From the NCBI GenBank assembly GCA_000432515.1, contig HF996013.1, forward strand, positions 1 to 40,154: a stretch of 40,154 nucleotides of DNA. Reading direction: 5' to 3'. The notes below the pieces were generated by a model, which made no database searches, had not been told where the DNA came from, and saw nothing but the letters and a program-made list of their open reading frames with translations. The first letter of the stretch is position 1, and every line of letters starts with the position of its first letter. Both the position numbers and the translations under genes were made by a program. The DNA comes from Bacteroides sp. CAG:545 (GTDB lineage: Bacteria > Bacteroidota > Bacteroidia > Bacteroidales > UBA932). Below are positions 32,433 to 40,154 of the stretch, one piece after another.

Positions 32433-34133
32433 ATGAGTTGGTTTGCAGAACTGTTCAGTGAACATACATTCATCCAGGCGATTCTCGTGCTTTCTCTGAT
32501 AAGCGCAGTGGGATTGCTGTGCAGCACAATAAAATTCAAGGGCGTTTCACTCGGCATCACGTTCGTTTTCTTTGCAGGCATTCTCGCAGGTCATTTCGGC
32601 CTCTGCATTGACCCGCAAATGCTGGCTCTTGCTCAGAATTTCGGCCTGATCATTTTCGTCTATGCTCTTGGTTTCCAGGTGGGTCCGAGCTTCTTCCCTT
32701 CACTGAAGAAAGGCGGCATAAAACTGAACTTGCTCGGTCTTGCCGTACTTGTAATCGGCTCTGTCATGGCATTGGTCATAAGCAGGCTGACAAATGTTTC
32801 CCTGCCGGTTTCCGTAGGACTTCTGACTGGAGCGGCCACCAACACGCCTATGCTCGGAGCCGCACAACAGGCTATATTGCAGATAGATCCGTCAGCCACG
32901 GCCACTTCAAATGAAATGGCAATGGCATGTGCAGTGGGCTATCCTTTCGGCGTCATCGGTGTCATCGTCTGCATCATCATCCTCAAGGCATTGTTCCTGA
33001 AAGACGGAAGCAAAAAGAAAGACGCCCATGACAACCAGACATATGTCACGGAATTCCGTGTGAGCAACCCTGCCATTTACGGAAAGAGCATCCGCGACAT
33101 CATGAAGGACGTTTCCATCCATCTTGTGGTTTCCAGAGTATGGAAGTTCGACGGCAAGTCGGATGAGCAGTCCGGGAAACAGGGAAAAGTGATCATACCG
33201 AACGGCGACACCATATTGGAGAACGGAGAACATGTCCTGGTCATGACCAAAGAACGGGAAGCAGGCATTGCAGAGAAGCTTTTCGGTGAGACAGTGAAGA
33301 AGGACTGGAACCAGAAAGACATTGACTGGAACCACATCGACGGAACTCTTGTATCCAGACACGTGTTCGTGACGAAAAGGCACATGAACGGTGCCAAACT
33401 CGGCGACCTGCATCTGCGTAATGCCTATGGAATCAATATCACGAGGGTAAACCGCGCAGGTATCGACATTCTGCCTTCGAGGGAGCTCAGGCTCCAGATA
33501 GGTGACAAGCTTACTATCGTGGGGCAGGAAAATGCTATCCACAATGTAGCGGAAGTGCTTGGCAATCAGGAGAAAGAGCTGAGAAATCCGAACCTGTTCC
33601 CGATTTTTGTCGGTGTTATCCTGGGTCTGATTTTCGGAAGCATTCCGTTCTATATCCCGGGCATGAGTGTTCCAGTAAAACTCGGCATCGCCGGCGGTCC
33701 TATTATAATAGGTATCCTCATGGGTGCTTACGGAACAAGACTGCATCTCACGACCTATACCACCCACAGCGCGAATCTGATGCTCAGGCAGCTCGGCCTC
33801 ACCATATATCTGGCAGGCTTGGGACTGAGCGCCGGTCCGGGCTTTTTCGAGACAGTATTCACCCCTGAAGGCCTTGTATGGATAGGCATCAGCATTGCCC
33901 TGACCATTGTCCCGGTTCTGCTTGTCGGTTATATCGCTTCCAGATTCTGCAAGACGGACTACAGTGCCAATGTGGGTATGCTCTGCGCAGCGATGGCCAA
34001 CCCTATCGCCCTGAACTACGCCCTGAGCACTGTAGAAGATGACGCTCCGTCAGTTTCCTATGCCACAGTTTACCCTGTAGAAATGTTCCTGCGGGTGATT
34101 TCGGCTCAGGTCATAATGCTGCTATGCATATAG
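32433..34133 (+). CDS. AspT/YidE/YbjL-type membrane transporter
   Basis: 566 residues. It has two blocks of membrane segments (about 10-190 and 390-566) that resemble each other (GFQVGPSFFPSL and GLSAGPGFFETV; GAATNTPMLGAAQQAI and MLCAAMANPIALNYA) and flank two cytoplasmic TrkA-C/RCK_C-type domains (about 200-375). This is the layout of the AAEx family, including the aspartate:alanine antiporter AspT. The substrate is unknown. The frame is open upstream to 32325, but I chose ATG 32433 (MSWFAELFSEH), which starts directly before the first hydrophobic segment; the extra 36 residues look like non-coding promoter DNA. Confidence 0.88.
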   Translation: MSWFAELFSEHTFIQAILVLSLISAVGLLCSTIKFKGVSLGITFVFFAGILAGHFGLCIDPQMLALAQNFGLIIFVYALGFQVGPSFFPSLKKGGIKLNLLGLAVLVIGSVMALVISRLTNVSLPVSVGLLTGAATNTPMLGAAQQAILQIDPSATATSNEMAMACAVGYPFGVIGVIVCIIILKALFLKDGSKKKDAHDNQTYVTEFRVSNPAIYGKSIRDIMKDVSIHLVVSRVWKFDGKSDEQSGKQGKVIIPNGDTILENGEHVLVMTKEREAGIAEKLFGETVKKDWNQKDIDWNHIDGTLVSRHVFVTKRHMNGAKLGDLHLRNAYGINITRVNRAGIDILPSRELRLQIGDKLTIVGQENAIHNVAEVLGNQEKELRNPNLFPIFVGVILGLIFGSIPFYIPGMSVPVKLGIAGGPIIIGILMGAYGTRLHLTTYTTHSANLMLRQLGLTIYLAGLGLSAGPGFFETVFTPEGLVWIGISIALTIVPVLLVGYIASRFCKTDYSANVGMLCAAMANPIALNYALSTVEDDAPSVSYATVYPVEMFLRVISAQVIMLLCI

Positions 34134-34197
34134 ATGCGGCTGGCTCCAAGACCATTTCATTCCGGCCAGGTCAATGCCATAAAAGTTCCCGGGCATA

Positions 34198-34232
34198 AAG
34201 AAAGAGGATAACCTCAACGGCTACCCTCCTCA
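34198..34232. terminator. Possible bidirectional terminator between convergent genes
   Basis: The stretch agaggataacctc ... ggctaccctcct can fold into an imperfect stem between the ends of the transporter gene and hpf. There is no strong T-run on either side, so this is weak. Confidence 0.25.
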
Positions 34233-34261
34233 ATCTGATAATTCCAAATGTGCGCTGTCCG

Positions 34262-34552
34262 CTATTCGGCTTTGCGCTCCTTGTTTCTCGTCAACTTTTC
34301 TTTCATAGCGTCAACACATTCATTGACAGCTATTTCGAATGTTTGTGCATTTCTCTCTATAACCTGGGAACCGCCCGGAACGTGGACCTTCAGTTTCACA
34401 TTCTTGTTTTCCGGTTTCTCCAGAAGCGACAATACGACTTCGACATCGGTAATGGCGTCATCGAAACGGCCGATTTTTGAAACTTTCTTTTCTACGAACT
34501 CCAAAAGTTTCTGATCCGCGTCGAACTTGAGCGATTGTACTCTAATCTCCAT
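34262..34552 (-). CDS. hpf: Ribosome hibernation promoting factor (HPF/YfiA family)
   Basis: 96-residue short-type HPF: MEIRVQSLKFDADQKLLEF start, the GRFDDAITDVEVVL segment and a basic C-terminus. It binds the 30S decoding region and stabilises inactive ribosomes in stationary phase. Short form, with no C-terminal dimerisation domain. Start ATG 34552 overlaps the recombinase stop by 11 bases. The xerC-like/hpf pair is common in Bacteroidales. Confidence 0.9.
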   Translation of the reverse strand: MEIRVQSLKFDADQKLLEFVEKKVSKIGRFDDAITDVEVVLSLLEKPENKNVKLKVHVPGGSQVIERNAQTFEIAVNECVDAMKEKLTRNKERKAE

Positions 34553-35567
34553 TTTTACCTCCTCTTTTAGCCCGTGGATGGGCATTTGAATAAACATTCT
34601 TCAGCTTCTCGATAGTGTTGTGGGTGTAAACCTGAGTCGCCGCCAATGAAGAGTGACCGAGCAGTTCTTTTATGGAATAAATGTCCGAACCGTCGTCGAG
34701 GAGTTCAGTCGCCAATGTATGCCTGAGCACATGGGGAGACTTGCGTCCTGTTATACCTTCCACCTGTCCGAGTTCGCTTTTCACTATCCTGTCCACGAAT
34801 ACGGGATAGAGTCCCGCACCTTTCAACGTGACCAGAAACGGCTCTTCCAGGTTCCTCTTCCTTCCCACTACCGACTCCGCTGCTTTCAAATATAATGAAA
34901 TTTCTTTTGATAGCGAAAGTGTAAGAGGAATTTCTCGCATTTTGTCACCTTTTCCCCTTACTTTCATAGTATGGCGGGAAAGGTCAATGTCCCGGATCCT
35001 CAGCCCAATCAGTTCCGCGCGTCTGATTCCTGTAAGATATAGCGTGCTGACAATCATCCGTTTAAGCCTCGGCTCATAGAGTTCCGACATGAGTTTGTAT
35101 GCTGCTCCGGTCACCGATGCGCCGCTGTGGTAAGAATCAGCCGCGTCAAACAGCATTGACAAAGATTCTTCATCGGCCGCAGGCGATGTCTTTTCGAGAT
35201 ATTCGGTCATTGAAGCCTGGCGATAGAAGACAGGAAGACGCTTTTCGCACTTCGGGCGCTTGACCAGATGCACGGGATTCGACTTCAGCATTCCTTTGGA
35301 AACCAGCCATTTGCACAGACTGCTCAGGACTGACAGATGCTGATTGACAGTCCGAGGGCTCAGGCTCTTCTCTTCGGAAAGATGGTTCTCATAATTGCGT
35401 ATTGCGGTCGGTGTCAATGACTTGAGCAGCAATGCGTCGTCTGCAGGCTCTTCTTCTGTCCTGGAGTAGTCCAGATACCGGCTGAGCACATCCGAGTATA
35501 TCGCCTGGGTTCTCGGCGAATATCTCCGGATTCCGGACACATAGTTTATGAAGTCATCGCACAGCAT
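34542..35567 (-). CDS. Tyrosine recombinase of the XerC/XerD type
   Basis: 341 residues. N-terminal SAM-like DNA-binding domain (about 1-105) and C-terminal catalytic domain with the full set R182 (TGIRRAEL), K in the VRGKGDKMREIPL beta-hairpin (about 203-215), H279 and R282 (HVLRHTLA), H305 (LGHSSLAA) and Y314 (TQVYTH). It probably resolves chromosome dimers, but could be a second Xer paralogue. It is longer than XerD (~300) because of extra residues (about 130-165) between the two domains. The gene order cca-recombinase-hpf and lack of a mobile neighbourhood argue for a housekeeping enzyme. Gap to cca 5 bases. Confidence 0.88.
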   Translation of the reverse strand: MLCDDFINYVSGIRRYSPRTQAIYSDVLSRYLDYSRTEEEPADDALLLKSLTPTAIRNYENHLSEEKSLSPRTVNQHLSVLSSLCKWLVSKGMLKSNPVHLVKRPKCEKRLPVFYRQASMTEYLEKTSPAADEESLSMLFDAADSYHSGASVTGAAYKLMSELYEPRLKRMIVSTLYLTGIRRAELIGLRIRDIDLSRHTMKVRGKGDKMREIPLTLSLSKEISLYLKAAESVVGRKRNLEEPFLVTLKGAGLYPVFVDRIVKSELGQVEGITGRKSPHVLRHTLATELLDDGSDIYSIKELLGHSSLAATQVYTHNTIEKLKNVYSNAHPRAKRGGKNGD

Positions 35568-35572
35568 AACGC

Positions 35573-37126
35573 TTACTTCTGCGCCTTTAGTCCCATTTCC
35601 TCGGCACGCACGCGCATATATTTGTCAGCCGCCTCGAATGTATTGTCGATAATCCCGTCGAGGATGGCGTTTTTCACATATTCTTTCAGTTCGCCGATTT
35701 CCTTGCATGGTGGAATGCCGTAAACATCCATCACGTACTCCCCTGTTATCGGATTCTTGAAATTGCGGATCTGGTCTTTTGCCTCCACTTCCACGAGTTT
35801 TTCCTTGACAAGCAGGAAATTTTTCTTGATGCGCTCCACCTTCGCAGGATTCTTGGATGTGATGTCGGCATTGCAAAGCAACATGAGATCCTGGATTTCA
35901 TTGCCCGCATCGAACAGCAGACGGCGTACTGCTGAATCGGTAACTTCCTCATCCACAAGGGCAACAGGTCTATGATGCAGAGTGACGAGTTTCTGGACAT
36001 ACTTCATCTTTTCATTGAGAGGCATCTTCAGCTGCTGGAATATCTTCGGCACCATCCTGCCTCCTATGGCCTCGTGACCGTGGAAAGTCCAGCCGATATG
36101 CGGGTCATAACGCTTGCTTGCCGGCTTGCCGATATCGTGAAGCAGCGCCGCCCACCTCAGCCATAGATACGGCTCTGTCCTGACTGACTCGGCAAATCCG
36201 TCACCGTCTTCCAACGGAGTGTAATTCAGCAGGATACCTTCTTCAATGCCCTGGATTTCCTCTGCCGCTACATTGTCCACGACCTGTATGGTATGCGAGA
36301 AATTGTCCTTGTGTCCTCTTCCGTCCACGGTTTCCACACCTTTCAGTTTCGCGAGCTGCGGTAGCACATATTCCAGCAGACCGGTTTCATCCAGAAGCCT
36401 GAACGCCATCGACGGCCTGCTGCACAGAAGCATCTTGTTCAACTCCTCCGCTATGCGTTCCTTGGACAATATCGTCATGCGGTCACGCATTCTCTTCATT
36501 GACTCGAGCGATTCTTCGACAATATGGAATTCCGCTCCCGGACGGCTCAGCTTGGCCGCGAAACGGACTGCACGCAGCATCCTGAGCGGGTCATCGCTGT
36601 ATGTGGTGTCGGGGTCGAGCGGCGTGCGGATAATTCCTGCCGCAAGGTCTCTGATTCCGCCGAACGGGTCCACCAATGCGCCGAAATCATCCTGCTGGAG
36701 ACTGAAAGCCATCGCATTGATAGTGAAGTCCCTACGTTTCTGGTCATCCTCCAGTGTGCCGTCTTCGACTATGGGTTTGCGGGAGTCCCTATGGTAGGAT
36801 TCTTTTCTCGCTCCCACGAACTCAACCTCGGTTCCGTGATACTTCAGCATTGCAGTGCCAAAATTCTTGAATACGGAGACGCGGCAGCCGTGACGCTCAG
36901 TCTTCTTTATGCACTCTGCCACCGCTGTCGCAAGGGCGATGCCGCTTCCCTCCACGACTATGTCAATGTCATTGCTCGGTCTTCCGAGAAAGCAATCACG
37001 CACGTATCCGCCTATCACAAAGGCTCTTACGCCAAGTTCTCCCGCTGTCTTCGACACGATCCCGAACACCGGATGTTCGAGAAATCCTTCTGTTTTAGTC
37101 ATTCTTTCCAATGTTTTCATCAGCAT
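35573..37126 (-). CDS. cca: CCA-adding tRNA nucleotidyltransferase with HD domain
   Basis: 517 residues. Nucleotidyltransferase head VIGGYVRDCFLGRPSNDIDIVV (about 37-58) with the DxD metal site, the RRDFTINAMA block (about 130-139), the DPLRMLRAVRFA motif (about 180-191) and the ERI(A)EELNKML segment (about 224-235). It continues with an HD hydrolase domain (LLHDIGKPASKR, TFHGHEAIGG). It adds CCA to tRNA 3' ends; the three tRNA genes here need it because none encodes CCA. The start is uncertain (37126, 37120 or 37102); 37102 would leave only an 8-base overlap with the upstream gene. Confidence 0.92.
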   Translation of the reverse strand: MLMKTLERMTKTEGFLEHPVFGIVSKTAGELGVRAFVIGGYVRDCFLGRPSNDIDIVVEGSGIALATAVAECIKKTERHGCRVSVFKNFGTAMLKYHGTEVEFVGARKESYHRDSRKPIVEDGTLEDDQKRRDFTINAMAFSLQQDDFGALVDPFGGIRDLAAGIIRTPLDPDTTYSDDPLRMLRAVRFAAKLSRPGAEFHIVEESLESMKRMRDRMTILSKERIAEELNKMLLCSRPSMAFRLLDETGLLEYVLPQLAKLKGVETVDGRGHKDNFSHTIQVVDNVAAEEIQGIEEGILLNYTPLEDGDGFAESVRTEPYLWLRWAALLHDIGKPASKRYDPHIGWTFHGHEAIGGRMVPKIFQQLKMPLNEKMKYVQKLVTLHHRPVALVDEEVTDSAVRRLLFDAGNEIQDLMLLCNADITSKNPAKVERIKKNFLLVKEKLVEVEAKDQIRNFKNPITGEYVMDVYGIPPCKEIGELKEYVKNAILDGIIDNTFEAADKYMRVRAEEMGLKAQK

Positions 37127-37544
37127 TGACCCCGATCATCTGGAGATAGGTCGGGGCGGCCGTGAGGAACGTCATACTGCCATCTTCTTCTTTTCTGCAG
37201 AAGAATGTCCTGGTGCCGTTTGTCAATACCATGTACTTGACATTCAACACCATATCGTAACGCAATGCCTGTTCCAGCACTTCCCTGGTCAGTTCCACGT
37301 CCGGCCGTTTGCATTCGACTATCATTACCGGTTCGGGCCTGCGGTCATATACGACAATGTCGGCTCTGAACACTTTCTTCACCGGTCCTTCGCCATATTT
37401 CATCCCGACTTCGCTCATCATCATGTGAAGCGGAACCTGCATGGTGTCCTTCAGCACCGTGATGAACCACTGCCTCACTCTTTCTTCGGGCGTAAGCGGG
37501 ACATCCTTTTTCCGCAACGGGTCGCGAACCATCTCTAATGCCAT
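37095..37544 (-). CDS. HsdR_N-like type I restriction R-subunit domain protein
   Basis: 149-residue stand-alone protein related to the N-terminal nuclease-like domain of type I restriction R subunits: VFRADIVVYDRR and VMIVECKRPDVELTREVLEQALRYD resemble a PD-(D/E)xK core (Asp, then E-x-K). No helicase, M or S subunit is near, so it is not a restriction system. Similar short proteins occur across Bacteroidales next to housekeeping genes; their role is unknown, perhaps DNA or RNA repair or processing. First gene of the operon with cca, the recombinase and hpf. Confidence 0.75.
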   Translation of the reverse strand: MALEMVRDPLRKKDVPLTPEERVRQWFITVLKDTMQVPLHMMMSEVGMKYGEGPVKKVFRADIVVYDRRPEPVMIVECKRPDVELTREVLEQALRYDMVLNVKYMVLTNGTRTFFCRKEEDGSMTFLTAAPTYLQMIGVNADENIGKND

Positions 37545-37565
37545 TCGTCTGATTATTTTGTATAT

Positions 37566-37574
37566 GCAAAGATA
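37566..37574 (-). promoter_or_regulatory. -7 box for the HsdR_N-like/cca/recombinase/hpf operon
   Basis: TATCTTTGC on the minus strand, 22 bases upstream of the ATG at 37544. Left arm of an inverted repeat shared with the divergent promoter. Confidence 0.65.
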
Positions 37575-37596
37575 GTGAAAGTTGAGTGACTTTCAT

Positions 37597-37605
37597 TATC
37601 TTTGC
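37597..37605 (+). promoter_or_regulatory. -7 box for the GT2 gene
   Basis: TATCTTTGC on the plus strand, 28 bases before the ATG at 37633. It lies inside the possible upstream extension of the GT2 frame, which supports the later start. Confidence 0.65.
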
Positions 37606-37632
37606 ACGTTGCAACAAGTTATTTTACGAAAG

Positions 37633-38364
37633 ATGAACAAGACCGGAGAATACAGATTCACGATAGTTGTTCCTGTTTACAATGAGGTGGACAACATCTA
37701 TGCCCTCGAGAAGGCTCTTTCCGAGTTCCTTCCGAAAAGCAAATACAAGGCCTGCGTGCTTTTTGTCAATGACGGTTCTTCTGACGGAAGTCTGGAGAGG
37801 ATTCAGGAAGTGTGCGCCAGGAACAATGATTTCCACTATATAAGTTTTGTGAAAAATGCCGGTCTGAGCGCCGCCATCAAAGCCGGTTTCGACTACACGT
37901 TCTCCGACTATGTGGGCTATATGGACGCTGACCTGCAGACCACTCCGGAAGATTTCAATCTTCTGCTCGACGGCATTGAAAGCCACAGCATGGTGATCGG
38001 CATCAGGGCGAACCGCAAGGACACGTTCTTCAAGCGCGCACAGTCCAAGATTGCGAACGGTTTCAGGAAAATGATGACCCATGACGGGGCTACCGATACG
38101 GGATGCCCTCTGAAGGTGCTCCACACGGATGTCGCCAAGAGGATTCCGATGTTCAAGGGAATGCACAGATTCCTGCCGGCGCTTGTGCTGCTGCAGGACG
38201 GGTGCACTTATGCTCAGGTGCCGGTAAGGCATTTCCCGAGAGTGGCGGGCAGCTCCAAGTACCATCTTTGGAACCGTCTCGTCGGTCCTTTCGCCGACTG
38301 CTTCGCATATAGGTGGATGAAGCCGCGCTATATTAACTATAAGGTAGGAGAGAATGATCTGTAG
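37633..38364 (+). CDS. Glycosyltransferase family 2
   Basis: 243 residues. GT-A fold: FTIVVPVYNEVDNI (residues 8-21), LFVNDGSSDGS (about 41-51), and the DxD-like YMDADLQTTPED (about 96-107). No C-terminal membrane pair, unlike DPM-type enzymes. It probably loads a sugar onto a polyprenyl phosphate or a lipid at the cytoplasmic face. The GT2-LAB_N-GT39 order (overlaps of 11 and 23 bases) is familiar for envelope lipid modification. I prefer ATG 37633 over 37582. Confidence 0.88.
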   Translation: MNKTGEYRFTIVVPVYNEVDNIYALEKALSEFLPKSKYKACVLFVNDGSSDGSLERIQEVCARNNDFHYISFVKNAGLSAAIKAGFDYTFSDYVGYMDADLQTTPEDFNLLLDGIESHSMVIGIRANRKDTFFKRAQSKIANGFRKMMTHDGATDTGCPLKVLHTDVAKRIPMFKGMHRFLPALVLLQDGCTYAQVPVRHFPRVAGSSKYHLWNRLVGPFADCFAYRWMKPRYINYKVGENDL

Positions 38365-39028
38365 TCTGTTGTTGCCTGAGCTTTCCAAGGTGGGAATCCT
38401 GACGCTCGGTTTCACCGCCCAGCTGTTCTTTTCGCTGCGCACGCTGTTCCAGTGGTGGAAATCCGAGAAGGCAAAGAAGGTGGTCTCACCTTCGGCATAC
38501 TGGGTACTGAGTGTTATCGGAGCCTACCTCATGTTCATCTATGGTGTTCTCCGTGATGATTTTTCCATAATCCTCGGACAGCTCATTTCCTACTATGTAT
38601 ATCTGTGGAACCTGAACGCCAAAGGTGTCTGGAAGCGTCTCGGGCTGTTTCTGCAGTCGGTGCTGCTGGCCACGCCAGTAGTAGCAGTGCTGCTGCTTCT
38701 CCAGAATGCCGCCGTATATTTCCAGAGTTTCTTCCGGAATGACGACATTCCGTTCTGGCTGGTGATATTCGGCTCTGCAGGACAGGTCATATTCACACTG
38801 AGATTTGTATATCAATACATATATTCACATCATTACAAACAATCCACACTTCCGATGGGATTCTGGGCCATATCATTGTTCGGCTCAGGAGTAATCATCG
38901 CCTACGGTATCTTCCGTATGGACCCGGTGCTGATTTTGGGACAGTCTTTCGGATTTGTCGCATATATCCGCAACCTTGTCATTGGCTTTAAAGAAAACAA
39001 AACTGATGTCCCCGAAACTGAAAAATAA
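38354..39028 (+). CDS. LAB_N-type membrane protein (two repeats)
   Basis: 224 residues, about six membrane segments in two similar halves, each with the PQ-loop-like pattern of the lipid-A-disaccharide synthase N-terminal domain: FSLRTLFQWWKSEKAKKVVSPSAYW then GVLRDDFSIILGQLISYYVYLWNL, and FTLRFVYQYIYSHHYKQSTLP then GIFRMDPVLILGQSFGFVAYIRNL. It may flip or present a lipid-linked sugar between the GT2 and GT39 enzymes. No LpxB catalytic domain follows. Overlaps both neighbours. Confidence 0.85.
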   Translation: MICSLLLPELSKVGILTLGFTAQLFFSLRTLFQWWKSEKAKKVVSPSAYWVLSVIGAYLMFIYGVLRDDFSIILGQLISYYVYLWNLNAKGVWKRLGLFLQSVLLATPVVAVLLLLQNAAVYFQSFFRNDDIPFWLVIFGSAGQVIFTLRFVYQYIYSHHYKQSTLPMGFWAISLFGSGVIIAYGIFRMDPVLILGQSFGFVAYIRNLVIGFKENKTDVPETEK

Positions 39029-40154
39029 CTTCCTGAACAAGTATCCGCTCCTGGCGGTGTTCCTGTTCACGTTCATCTGCCTTCTTCCGGCAATGCTGAT
39101 GAGGGATTTCACTCCTTCCAATGAACTGAGATACCTCAGCATCGCCGACGAGGCCATCTCCAACGGGAATGTATTCGCGTTCTACAACCATGGACAGCCG
39201 TATGCCGACAAACCACCTCTATATATCTGGGCAGTAATGCTTTGCCGGCTTCTGTTCGGACAGCACAGCGTATTCGCATTGACTCTGCTGTCGCTGATTC
39301 CGGCCTTCGTGCTGACTTGGCTGATGGATCGCTGGGTGATGACGGGGGCTTCGTCCCAGGACAGGATGGCAATGTCAATGATGCTCCTGTCCAGCGTCAT
39401 GTTCCTCGGGACAATGGTGGTCATCCGTATGGATATGCTGATGTGCATGTTCATCGCTCTCGCCCTGTTCACGTTCTGGAGGATGTACGGGCTACGTAAA
39501 GAGGGGCTCGACGGGGAGGATGCCAAGCGCCTGTACAGAAAATGCTCCTGGCTGCTGCCGGTATGGATATTCCTGGCATTGTTCACGAAAGGTCCTGTCG
39601 GACTGCTTGTGCCGCCGGTTTCCATTCTGGTGTTTCTGCTGGTCAAGCGCGAGTGGCGTGACATTCCGCGATATCTGGGATGGAAGACTTGGGGTGTTAT
39701 CGCAGGCCTGTGCCTCATCTGGTTTACAGGCGTGTTCATCGACGGTGGCGTTTCCTATCTGGACAATCTTCTTTTCAAACAGACTGTAGGACGCGCTGTC
39801 AATGCGTTCACTCACAGCAGGCCGTTCTGGTTCTATGCAGTGGCCATCCTCTGGTGCATCGCTCCTTATACCATACTTCTGATAGGCGGTCTGATAGCCG
39901 CACTCCGACGCCGCGGTCCTAAAACCGTTGCGGCCGATGATACTGAAGTGATTACGGCTGAGGCTGTCCGCTCCGATACCGAAGTGCTGTTCCTCTGTGT
40001 GATAGCGACAACGTTCATCATGCTGTCCAGCTTCAGTTCCAAGCTTCCGGTTTACCTCGTGCCGATGATTCCTTTCATAGTGTACCTGTTCCCGCTTGCC
40101 GTGAACCGTACCGGAGCCCGCAAGTGGATGATCTGGGCTATCGCAATTCCTGCT
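39006..40154 (+). CDS. GT39/ArnT-like glycosyltransferase, C-terminus cut by window end
   Basis: At least 383 residues. Polytopic GT-C fold enzyme: N-terminal hydrophobic helix, then the periplasmic loop RDFTPSNELRYLSIADEAI (about 33-51) with the catalytic acidic residues, and YADKPPLYIW, typical of PMT/ArnT family members. It transfers a sugar from a polyprenyl-phosphate donor to lipid A or a protein at the periplasmic face. ATG 39006 overlaps the LAB_N-type gene by 23 bases. The sequence runs off the window with no stop, so the C-terminal domain is not seen. Confidence 0.88.
   Translation, partial: MSPKLKNNFLNKYPLLAVFLFTFICLLPAMLMRDFTPSNELRYLSIADEAISNGNVFAFYNHGQPYADKPPLYIWAVMLCRLLFGQHSVFALTLLSLIPAFVLTWLMDRWVMTGASSQDRMAMSMMLLSSVMFLGTMVVIRMDMLMCMFIALALFTFWRMYGLRKEGLDGEDAKRLYRKCSWLLPVWIFLALFTKGPVGLLVPPVSILVFLLVKREWRDIPRYLGWKTWGVIAGLCLIWFTGVFIDGGVSYLDNLLFKQTVGRAVNAFTHSRPFWFYAVAILWCIAPYTILLIGGLIAALRRRGPKTVAADDTEVITAEAVRSDTEVLFLCVIATTFIMLSSFSSKLPVYLVPMIPFIVYLFPLAVNRTGARKWMIWAIAIPA

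Noticed and set aside
32907..33767. 286-residue minus-strand frame
   Set aside because: Antisense shadow of the AspT/YidE-type transporter gene.
34542..35567. Integrase of a mobile element
   Set aside because: Sits in a conserved housekeeping order with cca and hpf; no att repeats, tRNA target or cargo genes seen around it.
37095..37544. Type I restriction system
   Set aside because: Only an HsdR_N-like domain is present; no helicase, methyltransferase or specificity subunit nearby.
37624..38442. 272-residue minus-strand frame
   Set aside because: Antisense shadow of the GT2 gene, which has clear GT-A motifs.

Overview
The window is chromosomal DNA of an uncultured-type Bacteroidales (Bacteroidota). 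The evidence is the TAnnTTTG promoter -7 boxes with a TTTG/TTGG -33 element (for example before tRNA-Ala and the tRNA-Lys pair), a DUF4491 and a DUF4250 protein, the XerC-like/HPF and GT2/LAB_N/GT39 gene neighbourhoods, and a KS/ACP/acyltransferase cluster of the flexirubin / aryl-polyene type. Base composition is near 50 % GC. The genus cannot be fixed from the sequence.

Layout. 1-816: no convincing gene; two diverged copies of a ~200-bp repeat exactly 300 bp apart, then a promoter and a degenerate CAGA/GATA tetranucleotide tract in the leader of a DUF4491 gene (817-1110). 1061-8864 (minus): an eight-gene operon with two acyl carrier proteins, two complete ketosynthases, a ketosynthase-like partner without the cysteine, an O-methyltransferase-like protein, an LpxL-type acyltransferase and a NodB deacetylase. 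9015-12890: PagL-like outer-membrane lipid A deacylase, convergent with a CocE/S15 hydrolase and a GNAT enzyme. 12957-15357: tRNA-Ala, an ABC exporter, a candidate structured small RNA (minus, about 14781-14925) and two tRNA-Lys. 15519-21612: PanE-like reductase, two small proteins, CstA, ThrE-like exporter and SulP transporter. 21708-32310 (minus): lplA-gcvT-gcvH-gcvPA-gcvPB-lpdA, a complete glycine cleavage system with its own lipoate ligase and E3, closely preceded by a double SUMF1-domain lipoprotein and a GH3 beta-glucosidase. 32433-34133: AspT/YidE-type transporter. 34262-37544 (minus): HsdR_N-like protein, CCA-adding enzyme, tyrosine recombinase and hibernation factor. 37633-end (plus): GT2, LAB_N-type protein and a GT39 enzyme cut by the window edge, probably an envelope lipid glycosylation set.

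Two cross-cutting signals stand out. First, the heptamer GTCAATG (either strand) occurs about 65 times by eye in 40 kb against about 5 expected, in several reading frames and both orientations. Second, at least five genes carry recent-looking internal tandem duplications or low-complexity expansions (deacetylase, both of its ketosynthase-type neighbours, CstA, ThrE-like), one of which replaces a C-terminus by frameshift. Counts were made by reading, without tools.
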